From Sideroxydans sp. (lineage in GTDB: Bacteria > Pseudomonadota > Gammaproteobacteria > Burkholderiales > Gallionellaceae): DNA of 64,000 bases. Of the stretch, positions 26,820 to 36,337 are shown piece after piece. Each line of letters starts with the position of its first letter. Position 1 is the first letter of the stretch. The DNA lies in contig JAQTTU010000001.1 in NCBI GenBank assembly GCA_028710605.1, positions 248,001 through 312,000 of the forward strand. The letters run 5' to 3'. Both the position numbers and the translations under genes were made by a program. Below the pieces are notes generated by a model. That model was given only the letters and a program-made list of their open reading frames with translations. It was not told the DNA's origin and did not search any database.

Positions 26820-27584
26820 TCAAAACTCAAACTCTTGTCCGTTCTGTAAAATACCGGGAGCAAATCCCCGCACGCATTCACCAATCTCTTTCATGGTCAA
26901 CTCCACCTCTCCCGGCTTCAGATGCGTGATGAAAATTTCCGGGGACAAATGAAGTTTGGATAACTCTTCAGCTAGCAACCCGGGACACAAGTGTTTGGAC
27001 AAAACGGCCAACTCCTTATCGGCATCGGAAAATGCCGTTTCCACAATCAAATAACGCAAATTCTGTATGCGATTGACCTCTTGCCAGAACGCGTCGCAAG
27101 TTGTGGTGTCACCGCTGAATACCAGACTCGCCTCGCCGCTATCAATCTGATAGCCCACGGCGGGAACGACGTGATTGACAGGTAGTGGAGTTATTTTTCG
27201 TCCGTCGATCTCTACCGCCTCACCCAGCTTAATTTCATCGTAACGCATCACTGGTTGATGCATATTGGGAATCTCGGCAAAATCAGGCCATATCTCCCAG
27301 TTAAAAATATGCCGCTGCAATATTGCCAATGTCTCGGCGGTGGCATGAATGAGCAGCGGCTTGTCGCGCATCAGCCCCACACTGTCCACCAGTATGGGCA
27401 GGCACGCAATATGATCCAGATGGGAATGCGTGATGAAAATATGGTCGATCACGCTCATTTCTGCCAGACTCAGATCACCCAAGCCAGTACCGGCATCAAT
27501 CAGTACATCGTGATCCAGCAATAGCGATGTCGTGCGGAAATTCCCGCCGATTCCACCGCTGCATCCCAGCACTCTAAGCTTCAT
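26820..27584 (-). CDS. metallo-beta-lactamase-fold phosphodiesterase, class II cAMP type
   Basis: 254 residues from MKLRVLGCSGG; the longer frame overlaps the cyclase gene and is rejected. Metal-binding motif THSHLDHIA, then further ligands at NHVVPAVG, SGDTT and the C-terminal FITHLKPGE. The layout, with a glycine-rich first strand, matches class II cyclic nucleotide phosphodiesterases (3',5'-cAMP to 5'-AMP) within the metallo-beta-lactamase superfamily. It lies 10 bp after the adenylate cyclase gene, so synthesis and breakdown of the same messenger are encoded together. Substrate assignment rests on family and context. Confidence 0.85.
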   Translation of the reverse strand: MKLRVLGCSGGIGGNFRTTSLLLDHDVLIDAGTGLGDLSLAEMSVIDHIFITHSHLDHIACLPILVDSVGLMRDKPLLIHATAETLAILQRHIFNWEIWPDFAEIPNMHQPVMRYDEIKLGEAVEIDGRKITPLPVNHVVPAVGYQIDSGEASLVFSGDTTTCDAFWQEVNRIQNLRYLIVETAFSDADKELAVLSKHLCPGLLAEELSKLHLSPEIFITHLKPGEVELTMKEIGECVRGFAPGILQNGQEFEF

Positions 27585-27594
27585 CGCTTGTAAC

Positions 27595-29826
27595 TCATTT
27601 CGTGTTGAAGATGAACACTCCATCCCAGTTGTCGCCCGGCGGTTCATTACGGTAATAGGCGACACGCTCGGCATACACTTGGTACAGTTTGCACTGCGGC
27701 GACATATTGCGCAGGCTCAACAATTGAAGCTCGGCTTTATCCCAGTCTTGCTTGCGATAATAACGCAACGTCTGATGGAACAGCTTGACCTCTTCCGCCA
27801 ACTCCTTGTCAACTTCGCCATTCAATCCCAGCGGCTCGAAAATCGCCACCGGATGCACTTTGCCTTTTACGCGCACCAAATCCACTTCTCGATACAAAAA
27901 ATCGGGCACGGCTTGTCTGGTCGTTTCACCCACCAGCACCTGCGCGCCATACTCCTTGGTGATCCCCTCCAAACGCGAAGCCAGATTCACCGCATCGCCC
28001 ATTACAGTATAGGCTCTACGAACTTCAGAACCCATGTTCCCCACGCTGACGCGACCGGTGTTGATGCCCACGCCGATATGTATCTCCGGCCATCCGCGTT
28101 GTTTGAACTGCGGTTGAAGTTCCGCCAAGGTGCGCTGCATCTCCAGACCGGCCAGAATCGCATGATAGGCGTGGCGTTCGTCCGGCAAAGGCGCGCCCCA
28201 GAACGCCATGATGCAGTCGCCCATGTATTTGTCAATCGTGCCGCGTTGCTTGAATATTATGCGCGAAAGCGGGGTGAGAAATGCGTTCATCAACAACGAC
28301 AATTCCTTGGATTCAAGCTCCTCGGAAATGGTGGTGAATCCCCGCACATCGGAGAACAGAATAGTCATCTCGCGGCTGTCGCCCTCCATCGAGATGCTCT
28401 CTGGATTTCTGGCCATTTCCTCGACCACTTCGCCCGGCACATACTGTCCGAACAATCCGGTAATCTGCCGTTTGGCGCGCGATTCGACAAAATAGCCGAA
28501 AGTCATATTCAATACAAACAGCACCAATATCATCAGCATGCCGCCCGCCAGCGGCATTGCCATATTGCCGTATTGCCACAGCGACATATTCAGAACGACA
28601 TCGCCGGTCATCAATCCCAGCGTAATCAGCAGGCCGCGTATCGGGCTCAACAGCGGCAGAATCACGCTCAGCACCACACCGATGAACAGCAACAGAACCA
28701 CGTTTGCGCCCAGCACATAATGGGGATTCTGTTTGAGATTTTGACTGAGAATGCCGCTGATCATGTTGGCATGAACCTCCACCCCGGGATACACCTCGCC
28801 CACCGGCGTGGCGCGCATATCCACCAACCCCAGCGCCGATGTTCCCACCAACACAATCTTGTTTTGCAAGTCTGTCAGCGGCAATTTTTCGTGCAACACA
28901 TCGGTTATGGAAATATAGCGAAATGTGCCGCGCCCGCCGCGAAAGGGAATCAGCGTGCTGACATCGCCATCCACCGGAATAGTCAGCTCCCCCTGCGCGG
29001 ATACCAAAGACAGCCACTCCAGCCCGCTGTAATTCTTGCTTTGACTATCCGCAAATCCGGGCACCAGTTTGGGAAAACCCAATACCGAACGCACCACAGC
29101 CAGCGATAAAGAGTCGTAATAGGCACCGTCATATTCCACGATCATCGGGATACGCCTGACTACACCATCAAAATCGACCTGAGGATTGAAATGCCCCGCC
29201 GAAGCCGCACTCTGCTGCAACTCTGACAGATTGGCACCATAACTGTCCCATTTTAGAAAATTGACCGGATGCCCTCTGAAAAATCCGGCAGAAAAGACTG
29301 GCTGCGGAAGCGCGCCAACCATACTGCTCGTCGCTCCAGCTTCGCTGTTGCTGAAGTAATATCCCAATACCACGTTGCGCTGTTTGAGCTTGTTGGCGAA
29401 AAGCGCATCGTATTCAAGATGCGGCTTGATCTGGTTCAACACTGACTGAAACTTGGGAACATCCTTGAATTGCTTGCGCCCCAAGTCCAGCAACACGTTG
29501 AGGCCGGAACTGGTGTCTTTCTCGGCAAAGACCACGTCAAAACCGACCACCGCCACGCCATAATGATCAAACAACTCATCCATCAACAATGCCAGCTTGT
29601 CGCGCCCCCACGGCCAACGCCCTTCTTGTTTCAAACTTTTTTCGTCGATATCGAGAATCACGATGCGATCATCGCTTGTATTCGGCAAGGTCAGCCGCAT
29701 ACGATAATCATACAATTTTGCATCAGCATATTGGACAAAGCCCAGCTGATAGAATTTGGCTGCATCACCCAGAAAAGCCAGTACAAGCAGAATACCCAAG
29801 CCGATGAGAAGCGCGTGCTTTTTCAT
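27595..29826 (-). CDS. CHASE2-domain class III adenylate cyclase
   Basis: 743 residues. An N-terminal transmembrane helix (HALLIGLGILLVLAFLG) is followed by a periplasmic CHASE2 domain (about residues 35-335; RIVILDIDEKSL, GRWPWGRDKL), three closely spaced helices (340-450) and a cytoplasmic catalytic domain (about 480-690). The metal-binding Asp is in ILFSDVRGFTT, the adenine-specifying Lys in IDKYMGDCIMAFWG, and the transition-state Asn and Arg in GDAVNLASRLEG, so all catalytic residues are present. It should make cAMP in response to an extracytoplasmic signal. It lies upstream of the predicted cAMP phosphodiesterase and downstream of the FHA, phosphatase and kinase genes. Confidence 0.94.
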   Translation of the reverse strand: MKKHALLIGLGILLVLAFLGDAAKFYQLGFVQYADAKLYDYRMRLTLPNTSDDRIVILDIDEKSLKQEGRWPWGRDKLALLMDELFDHYGVAVVGFDVVFAEKDTSSGLNVLLDLGRKQFKDVPKFQSVLNQIKPHLEYDALFANKLKQRNVVLGYYFSNSEAGATSSMVGALPQPVFSAGFFRGHPVNFLKWDSYGANLSELQQSAASAGHFNPQVDFDGVVRRIPMIVEYDGAYYDSLSLAVVRSVLGFPKLVPGFADSQSKNYSGLEWLSLVSAQGELTIPVDGDVSTLIPFRGGRGTFRYISITDVLHEKLPLTDLQNKIVLVGTSALGLVDMRATPVGEVYPGVEVHANMISGILSQNLKQNPHYVLGANVVLLLFIGVVLSVILPLLSPIRGLLITLGLMTGDVVLNMSLWQYGNMAMPLAGGMLMILVLFVLNMTFGYFVESRAKRQITGLFGQYVPGEVVEEMARNPESISMEGDSREMTILFSDVRGFTTISEELESKELSLLMNAFLTPLSRIIFKQRGTIDKYMGDCIMAFWGAPLPDERHAYHAILAGLEMQRTLAELQPQFKQRGWPEIHIGVGINTGRVSVGNMGSEVRRAYTVMGDAVNLASRLEGITKEYGAQVLVGETTRQAVPDFLYREVDLVRVKGKVHPVAIFEPLGLNGEVDKELAEEVKLFHQTLRYYRKQDWDKAELQLLSLRNMSPQCKLYQVYAERVAYYRNEPPGDNWDGVFIFNTK

Positions 29827-29886
29827 ATACCGACCTCTTCTTCAGCAGAACGATGCATCACTGAAAAATCACTTTGAAGCCCCTGC

Positions 29887-30663
29887 TCAGGCCTTGAAAT
29901 AGAACTCCATCTTGACACCGGCCAACTCGATAATGTCGTGATCGTTCAACAGATGCGGCTGCTCTCCCACCGAAGACCCATTCACCAAAGGAAAGCTGCC
30001 TCCTTCGACGTGAGTAATAAAATAGCCGTGCGGACGGCGCGCAAGCACGGCTACCTGAACCCCCGGCTTGCCCAGAGTCGTCAGATTCTTGCTGAGTTCC
30101 AACTCCTTGCCCAGGTTCGGACCATTCAGGATTTGGATTACCGCAGCTTGCGATTGTCCTGCCGTAGCTGCCACAGCGGGCTTGACTTCCGCTCTGGGGG
30201 TGGTCGAATTGAATTGAGTCGTTGATTCATGCTTGGCGGCAGCGGCTGCCGCAGCCACTTCAACTTGCGCAGTGCGACCGAGACTGTCATCCGCTCTGGC
30301 TGGAGTCGCTGTTTTGACTGGAGCGCGCAACACCATGGTCTTTTCGAAATCTGCCGACGAGGTTTGGGTGGGCTGGTCGTTCAAATATTTAAGCTTGTAT
30401 TTTCCGATTTCAATGACATCGTTGTTCTGCAAAAAATGTTTTTGCGTGGGCGAACCATTAACGGATGATCCGTTGGTACTGCCTAGATCCTCGAAAAAGG
30501 AATCGTTCAGAATCGTAATAACCGCCGCATGCTCGCTGCTCACCGCAAGATTGTCGATGGCAATATCGTTGTGCGGTTTGCGCCCAATGGTCGTGCGTTC
30601 TTTGTTCAGTGGGTATTCTTTGATAACCACCCCGTCCATGCTTAGAATCAATTTTGCCGGCAT
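29887..30663 (-). CDS. double FHA-domain protein
   Basis: 258 residues. The first FHA domain (residues 20-95) has the phosphothreonine-binding signature TTIGRKPHNDIAID, SSEHA and DLGSTNGSSVNG. A linker rich in Ala/Thr follows, containing FEKTMVLRAP, a possible phosphorylation site. A second, more divergent FHA-like domain is at 175-255 (TTLGKPGVQVA, LVNGSSVGE), with the first-loop Arg replaced. FHA proteins bind Thr-phosphorylated partners; with the kinase and phosphatase next to it, this is probably the phospho-reader of the module. Cytoplasmic. Confidence 0.93.
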   Translation of the reverse strand: MPAKLILSMDGVVIKEYPLNKERTTIGRKPHNDIAIDNLAVSSEHAAVITILNDSFFEDLGSTNGSSVNGSPTQKHFLQNNDVIEIGKYKLKYLNDQPTQTSSADFEKTMVLRAPVKTATPARADDSLGRTAQVEVAAAAAAAKHESTTQFNSTTPRAEVKPAVAATAGQSQAAVIQILNGPNLGKELELSKNLTTLGKPGVQVAVLARRPHGYFITHVEGGSFPLVNGSSVGEQPHLLNDHDIIELAGVKMEFYFKA

Positions 30664-30694
30664 CTCAATTTCCCCGTAATAACTTGCTACTTCA

Positions 30695-31522
30695 TCAACT
30701 CTTAAACCACGACTTCAACTTGGCCAGCCATCCCTGTGGCGCTGCATAACCGCCTTTAACCTTTACCAGGATGACAGAAACGTTGTCACGCCCGCCATTG
30801 TCGTTCGCCTGCTCAATCAATTGTACCGCTGCGAGCGCAAGGTTTCCCCGCAGCATCTGCAACGTTGCCCCGATATCTTCATCCTCGACCATATCGTTCA
30901 GCCCGTCCGAGCAGAGCAGATACACATCTCCAGGTTGCACATCATGCACATGCACTTCCGGCACAACATTCGCATCGATCCCGACGGCTCGAGTGACCAG
31001 ATTCTTGTTTTTGGATAGCTTAGCCATCTCTTTGCTGATGACTCCGCTATCGATCTGTTCCTGCAGCAGCGAATGGTCGCGCGTGATGGTTTCAAATACT
31101 TCGTCGCGCAAACGGTACATGCGCGAATCCCCCACATGCGCGACCGCAACACGATCATCGTAAAACAGCGCCGTCACAATTGTCGTGCCCATGCCGGAGT
31201 ACTGCGGCTGGCTCTGAGCGGCATTGAAGATGGACAGGTTGGCTTTCTTTACATTCTCGCGCAGTAGAACAACACCCACCTCATCCCCGGAAGCGGGATC
31301 GATTTCTTCCGGCCTGACTTCATCAAGACTATGCCTGATCTCGCTGGACAACACGGAAACGGCGATCCCGCTGGCGACCTCGCCCGCATTGTATCCGCCC
31401 ATACCATCCGCCAACACCACCAGTCCATGCGGGGCATCGAAGGTCACGCTATCCTCGTTGTGGGAGCGCACCATGCCCGGATTGGTTTGACTGACTATCT
31501 CCAGTGCATCTTTTACATTCAC
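30695..31522 (-). CDS. PP2C-family Ser/Thr protein phosphatase
   Basis: 275 residues, Stp1/PrpC type. Metal-binding motifs are in NEDSVTFD, VLADGMGGYNAGEVAS, VAHVGDSRMYRLR and LLCSDGLNDMVED, with a final Asp in NDNGGRDNVSVILVK. All are intact, so activity is expected. It should reverse phosphorylation by the kinase encoded immediately upstream (22 bp gap). Cytoplasmic. Confidence 0.95.
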   Translation of the reverse strand: MNVKDALEIVSQTNPGMVRSHNEDSVTFDAPHGLVVLADGMGGYNAGEVASGIAVSVLSSEIRHSLDEVRPEEIDPASGDEVGVVLLRENVKKANLSIFNAAQSQPQYSGMGTTIVTALFYDDRVAVAHVGDSRMYRLRDEVFETITRDHSLLQEQIDSGVISKEMAKLSKNKNLVTRAVGIDANVVPEVHVHDVQPGDVYLLCSDGLNDMVEDEDIGATLQMLRGNLALAAVQLIEQANDNGGRDNVSVILVKVKGGYAAPQGWLAKLKSWFKS

Positions 31523-31544
31523 GGTTTACCCTCGCTGTTGATGG

Positions 31545-34064
31545 TTACTGTAATCCGGCCGCACATTGGCGGATCGCGTCCGCCATCGCAGCGCCATTCT
31601 CATAGCGATCTTCTTTCTTCTTCGCCAGTGCTTTATTGATGATGGCAACCACGCACGGAGGCAGATCTGGATTGATGCTCAAAATATCGGTATGCGGTTC
31701 ATTGGCGATGCGGAACATCAATTGCGCCATGGAATCGCCTTCGAATGGCAGCTTACCACACACCAGTTGGTACAGACTTACCCCCAGCGAGAACAAATCG
31801 GAGTGCCCTTCGATCTTGGTGCCGGCCAGTTGTTCGGGCGACATAAATGAAGGAGTACCGAGCACCATGCCGGTTTTTGTTTTGGACGAATCGGTGATGC
31901 GCGCGATACCGAAGTCGGTGACTTTCACCGTATCGCTTTCCATGTCATACATGATATTGGCAGGTTTGATGTCGCGGTGCACCACATTCAAACTGTGGGC
32001 ATATCCCAACGCATCGGCCACGCGCGCGATGATGCTCAACACCTTGGGCAATGGCAACAAAGTGTTCGGCTTTGTGTAAACCACCAAATCCTTGCCCTTG
32101 AGAAATTCCATTGCGATGTAGGCCAGATCATGTTCCTCGCCCGCATCGTACATGGTGACAATATTGGGATGGTTCAGGCGGCCCGCCGTTTCGGCTTCGC
32201 GGAAGAAACGGGCTTTGACATCTTCCAGTTCGTCCGCTTCGAACTCCTGCGACAGCGCCATGGTCTTGATTGCCACAACGCGGCTGATCTTCGGGTCTTT
32301 GCCCAGATACACCACCCCCATCGCGCCCTTGCCCAATTCCTTTTCGATCTGGTAACGCCCCAGCATGGGCTTGGCCAGCCCGGCTTGATCCAGCTTCATC
32401 GTACTGTCGTTGCTGTGACCGGAAGAGCCGCCGAGAATGATCGTTTCCGACATCGCCTTGGATTGCGCAGTGCGTGCTTCCAGATCGCGAAACTTCGGAT
32501 TGTGTTCTGCCATATATCTGAACACCGACTCGGCCTTGTTGAACTGGCGCTTGCGCTCGAAATCCAGACCAAGGTTGTACAGCACATCCATCAGACTATC
32601 GTCCAGCGGCACTTTGCGGAATTTGTCGAAGGCTATATCCAGTTGCCCCTGCCCCTGAAAGGCCAAGCCCAACATGCGGTTGCTTTCGGCAGAATCCGCA
32701 TCGGATTTTTCCTTACCCTTTTCGGTCAGCAGGAAGCGCTTGGTGGTCAACAGCAAATGTCCAACCAGCAACAAAGCGATTGGCAACATCAGTTGCAACC
32801 ACATCGCCTGCGTCGTCATCAGCACAAAATGCACAACCAGCAGAGTGACAAACAAACCTCCGGTAACCGCCGCTCCCAGCCCCGCACTCAAACGCGGCAA
32901 CAGCAGGATTAGATACAATGCAACCAGCAGGAACACCGCGATTTCCGCCCACACTCCCCAGCCGGGAACCACAAAAAAATCCTGCTTCAAAATGCTGGAG
33001 ACCGAGTGCGCCAAGGTCAGCACCGGCGGAGTCGCCGCAGAAATCGGGGTCACCTGCGCCGCACCTACTCCGGCAGCCGTCGCACCGATCAAGACGATTT
33101 TGTCCCTGTATTTTTCAACAGGAATTTTGCCTGTCAGCACGTCGTAAAATGAATCCACCTGAAATACCGACTTGCCATCCCGGTTCGCATAAAAATAAGT
33201 ATGCATGCGAAGAGCCGGGTCAGTGGCAATGCTCAAATTGCCGAGCTTGACTCCTTCGCCCAACGTCACTTGAATGTCTTTCGGATCAAGATTCAAACTC
33301 TTCGCCGCAATCATCAGTGACAGCGACGGATAGTATTGGTCGTAGTAACTCACCACCAGCGGTTCGGTGCGTATGCCACCATCCACGTCGGGGGTTGCGT
33401 TGATATGGCCCATCGCGATTGCGGCCTGCCCCAGCACCTGAATTGGCACCAATGCGCCGAGCGCAGGAATCGGCATGCCCGCATCGGATTCTCCTTTAAC
33501 ATTCACCAGACTATTTTTCAAAACATAATCCGGCAACGCTGCGTCCGGTTTGCCTTGCGGCTCGCCCAGATCAAAATACATACCGAGCAGCACATTGTTG
33601 ACCTTGGTCATGCTCTCAGCGAGCTTTTGATCATTATCCAGATGCTGCAAAGCTTCCTGCGTCAAGCCATGCAATTCCTGCCATGCAGCAGGACTGGTTT
33701 GTTGAAGGGGAGATTGTTCGAGATTGCTGGCGATTTTGAGAATGTAATCCAGACCGGCATCCACTTGCGGCTCAAAGAAAAACACCGTATTGCCGATGAC
33801 TTTGGGATGACCTTCGCCCAGCTTCTCCAGCAGCTTGCCTTGAATCTCGCGCGGCCACGGCCAGCGCCCAAGATTGGCGATACTTTCATCATCGATCGCG
33901 ATGACTGCAATTTTGTCGCTGGGTGTACGCGATGATGCCAACACGCCCCAGTCGTAAGCCTTGCGTTCCAGACTCTGTATCAGGTCGCCGCTGGCAATGA
34001 ACATGAACACCAGCGTGACCAGCAAAGCCGTGAACCAATCGGTCTTCCAAAATGTTTTTTTCAT
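31545..34064 (-). CDS. CHASE2-domain Ser/Thr protein kinase
   Basis: 839 residues. N-terminal transmembrane helix (residues 12-28), periplasmic CHASE2 domain (about 40-380; IAVIAIDDESI, GRWPWPREI, GMPIPALGALVP), three helices (about 385-460), a TPR-like linker (residues 480-550; GQLDIAFDKFRKV, FNKAESVFRYMAEH) and a C-terminal Hanks-type kinase (about 585-835). The kinase has glycine loop LGKGAMGVVYLG, VAIKTM Lys, catalytic HRDIKPANIMYD, DFGIAR and GTPSFMSPEQ, all intact. The CHASE2 sensor is shared with the cyclase at 27595, so one extracytoplasmic cue may drive both phosphorylation and cAMP. It is the first gene of a five-gene leftward run. Confidence 0.95.
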   Translation of the reverse strand: MKKTFWKTDWFTALLVTLVFMFIASGDLIQSLERKAYDWGVLASSRTPSDKIAVIAIDDESIANLGRWPWPREIQGKLLEKLGEGHPKVIGNTVFFFEPQVDAGLDYILKIASNLEQSPLQQTSPAAWQELHGLTQEALQHLDNDQKLAESMTKVNNVLLGMYFDLGEPQGKPDAALPDYVLKNSLVNVKGESDAGMPIPALGALVPIQVLGQAAIAMGHINATPDVDGGIRTEPLVVSYYDQYYPSLSLMIAAKSLNLDPKDIQVTLGEGVKLGNLSIATDPALRMHTYFYANRDGKSVFQVDSFYDVLTGKIPVEKYRDKIVLIGATAAGVGAAQVTPISAATPPVLTLAHSVSSILKQDFFVVPGWGVWAEIAVFLLVALYLILLLPRLSAGLGAAVTGGLFVTLLVVHFVLMTTQAMWLQLMLPIALLLVGHLLLTTKRFLLTEKGKEKSDADSAESNRMLGLAFQGQGQLDIAFDKFRKVPLDDSLMDVLYNLGLDFERKRQFNKAESVFRYMAEHNPKFRDLEARTAQSKAMSETIILGGSSGHSNDSTMKLDQAGLAKPMLGRYQIEKELGKGAMGVVYLGKDPKISRVVAIKTMALSQEFEADELEDVKARFFREAETAGRLNHPNIVTMYDAGEEHDLAYIAMEFLKGKDLVVYTKPNTLLPLPKVLSIIARVADALGYAHSLNVVHRDIKPANIMYDMESDTVKVTDFGIARITDSSKTKTGMVLGTPSFMSPEQLAGTKIEGHSDLFSLGVSLYQLVCGKLPFEGDSMAQLMFRIANEPHTDILSINPDLPPCVVAIINKALAKKKEDRYENGAAMADAIRQCAAGLQ

Positions 34065-34163
34065 ATTCGTCCTGCCCGTTTTTACTCAACCCCTGAGCCT
34101 GCAAGGGCGGATACTAAAACATTTTTCAAACCCAAGCCATACCTGTTTGATTTATCAGCCGTT

Positions 34164-34592
34164 TCACTTCACCAACAGCACGGGCACTTGAGCCAAATGA
34201 GCGACCTTGCTGGCCACCGATCCCAACAGCAAATCCGACCATGAGCCCTGACCGTGAGCGCTCATCACGATCTGATCCACAGCCTGCTCTTTGGCGTACT
34301 GCACGATAGCCTCGGCGGGGATACCGATGCTGATGTGATAGGCGTAGGCCAGACCGGTGTTATCCAGCTTGGCGCGCGCATCCGCCAATGCCGCATTGCC
34401 CTGTTCGCGATAATAGTCGTTGATCGTTTCCTGATCGATGAACAGCTTCACATTGCCGGAAGCCAGTTTCCATTGCACGTTGAGCAGATGAATCTGCGGG
34501 GCTTGCTTCAGCCACGCCACGCTGGCGATCACATAATCCACCGCGCGGTTAGCCGCTGCCGAACCATCTACCGGAATCATCACTTTCATCAT
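34164..34592 (-). CDS. universal stress protein, UspA family
   Basis: 142 residues with the Usp fold: IPVDGSAAANRAVDYV at the N-terminus and the ATP-binding loop MSAHGQGSWSDLLLGSVASK near the C-terminus. Small cytoplasmic proteins of this family respond to starvation and stress. Its start codon overlaps the stop of the terC-like gene (ATGA), so the two are translated together. Confidence 0.93.
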   Translation of the reverse strand: MMKVMIPVDGSAAANRAVDYVIASVAWLKQAPQIHLLNVQWKLASGNVKLFIDQETINDYYREQGNAALADARAKLDNTGLAYAYHISIGIPAEAIVQYAKEQAVDQIVMSAHGQGSWSDLLLGSVASKVAHLAQVPVLLVK

Positions 34593-35338
34593 TTACTCCC
34601 TCCCGATTGTCCCCCGGCAGAGGACACTTGCCCATCCACCAAATGGACTGCTTCGGCCTTCACCGCCATGCGCGCCGCCAGCCATTTACCGACCACCAAC
34701 ACCAATACCGCGCATACCACCGGCACCAGCCAGTGCAACGAATGTTGCGCCTCAACCAGCGGCTTGAACAATGCCTCGCTAACCAGCATTTCTCCGGCCA
34801 CATAACCCAGCAGCGCGCCTCCCGCGTAAATGATGAACGGAAAACGGTCTATCAGTTTCAACACCAACTGGCTGCTCCAGGCGATCAGCGGAATGCTGAT
34901 CAGCAAACCAAATACCAGCAGCGATACATTGCCTTTCGCGGCAGCCGCCACACCCAGCACGTTATCCAGACTCATCACAAAGTCGGCGACAATGATGGTC
35001 TTCACCGCGCCCCACAAATGCGTTTCCGCCTTGATGTTGCCCTCGCCGTGTTCTTCTTCCGGCAGGATCAGCTTGATGCCTATCCACAACAGCAGCAGTG
35101 CGCCGATCAGTTTCAAATAAGGCAGCGCCAGCAAACTCACCGCAAAAAAAGTCAGCACGATGCGCAAGCCGATTGCGCCGCCCACACCGTACAGGATGCC
35201 CTTTTTGCGCTGCGCTACAGGCAAATTGCGACAGGCCAATGCGATCACCACCGCATTGTCGCCCGACAACAGCAAGTCGATCACAATGATCTTGAACACG
35301 TCCACCCAGAACTGGGCGGAACTCAGCATTTCCAGCAT
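34589..35338 (-). CDS. TerC-family integral membrane protein (YjbE-like)
   Basis: 249 residues, seven predicted helices. Two family signatures with paired acidic residues in membrane helices are present: DLLLSGDNAVVIALACR and ADFVMSLDNVLGVAA. TerC/YjbE-type proteins are linked to tellurite resistance and to manganese or calcium export. A His/Glu-rich cytoplasmic loop (LPEEEHGEG) could bind metal. Transcribed with the Usp gene. Confidence 0.92.
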   Translation of the reverse strand: MLEMLSSAQFWVDVFKIIVIDLLLSGDNAVVIALACRNLPVAQRKKGILYGVGGAIGLRIVLTFFAVSLLALPYLKLIGALLLLWIGIKLILPEEEHGEGNIKAETHLWGAVKTIIVADFVMSLDNVLGVAAAAKGNVSLLVFGLLISIPLIAWSSQLVLKLIDRFPFIIYAGGALLGYVAGEMLVSEALFKPLVEAQHSLHWLVPVVCAVLVLVVGKWLAARMAVKAEAVHLVDGQVSSAGGQSGGSK

Positions 35339-35356
35339 TGCATTCCTTTAAAAACA

Positions 35357-35430
35357 GGAAGGGGGAAGAGAGAAGGGATCGCGCCTGCGGCGCTCAAGGG
35401 AAAACAATCCCTTTCACCCTTCCCCCTTCC
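35357..35430. repeat. inverted repeat between sucD and terC-like gene
   Basis: GGAAGGGGGAAG at 35357-35368 and its exact complement CTTCCCCCTTCC at 35419-35430, with further pairing inside (GAAGGGAT.. and ..ATCCCTTTC). It could be another repeat unit or a read-through attenuator; there is no T run typical of a terminator. Confidence 0.6.
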
Positions 35431-35447
35431 CCCCCTTTACCCTTCTC

Positions 35448-36332
35448 TTACAAACCCTTCAACACTTTCTGCATGGTGCGCCCCATCTCAGCCGGATTGC
35501 GCGTGATATGAATGCCGCATTCTTCCATGACTGCCAGCTTCTCGTTGGCTCCGCCTTGGCCGCCGGAGATGATCGCACCGGCATGACCCATGCGCTTGCC
35601 GGGAGGTGCGGTCACGCCAGCGATGAAGCCGACCACGGGTTTTTTCATGTGGTCTTTGATCCAGCGCGCGCACTCTTCTTCGTCCGTGCCGCCGATCTCG
35701 CCGACCATGATGACCGCATCGGTTTCGGGATCATCGTTGAACAAGCGCAACACGTCGATATGCTTGAGACCGTTGATCGGATCGCCGCCAATGCCCACGC
35801 AAGACGACTGGCCGTAACCCAATGCCGAGAGTTGTCCGACCGCTTCATAAGTCAGCGTACCAGAGCGCGACACCACACCGATGCGCCCCTTCTTGTGGAT
35901 GTGTCCGGGCATGATGCCGATCTTGATCTCGTCCGGCGTGATCAGGCCGGGGCAGTTCGGTCCGATCAGGATGGTCTTCTTGCCTTGCATCTTGTAGCGC
36001 GTCTTCAGCATGTCGTGCACCGGCACGCCTTCGGTGATGCAGATCACCAGATCCAGTTCGGCTTCCACCGCTTCGTCGATGGCGGCTGCCGCGCCCGAGG
36101 GCGGCACGTAAATCACCGACACGGTTGCGCCGGTGGCTTTTTTCGCGTCGAGCACGCTGGCATACACCGGAATGCCGTCAAACTGTTCACCGGCTTTTTT
36201 CGGATTCACACCGGCCACAAAACAATTCGCACCGTTCGCATATTGCTTGCAGTGAAAAGTGTGGAACTGGCCGACCTTACCGGTCATGCCTTGCGTGATG
36301 ACTCGGGTATCTTTGTTGATGAGTATGGACAT
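35448..36332 (-). CDS. sucD: succinyl-CoA ligase subunit alpha
   Basis: 294 residues. CoA-binding N-terminal Rossmann domain (VITQGMTGKVGQFHT), ligase domain with IGPNCPGLI and the active-site phosphohistidine motif GHAGAIISGGQGGA near residue 247. Catalyses succinyl-CoA to succinate with formation of ATP or GTP in the TCA cycle, as a heteromer with SucC. The sucC stop lies 5 bp upstream. Confidence 0.98.
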   Translation of the reverse strand: MSILINKDTRVITQGMTGKVGQFHTFHCKQYANGANCFVAGVNPKKAGEQFDGIPVYASVLDAKKATGATVSVIYVPPSGAAAAIDEAVEAELDLVICITEGVPVHDMLKTRYKMQGKKTILIGPNCPGLITPDEIKIGIMPGHIHKKGRIGVVSRSGTLTYEAVGQLSALGYGQSSCVGIGGDPINGLKHIDVLRLFNDDPETDAVIMVGEIGGTDEEECARWIKDHMKKPVVGFIAGVTAPPGKRMGHAGAIISGGQGGANEKLAVMEECGIHITRNPAEMGRTMQKVLKGL

Positions 36333-36337
36333 GTTGT

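Noticed and set aside
27532-29109. 525-residue plus-strand frame
   Set aside because: Shadow of the adenylate cyclase gene.
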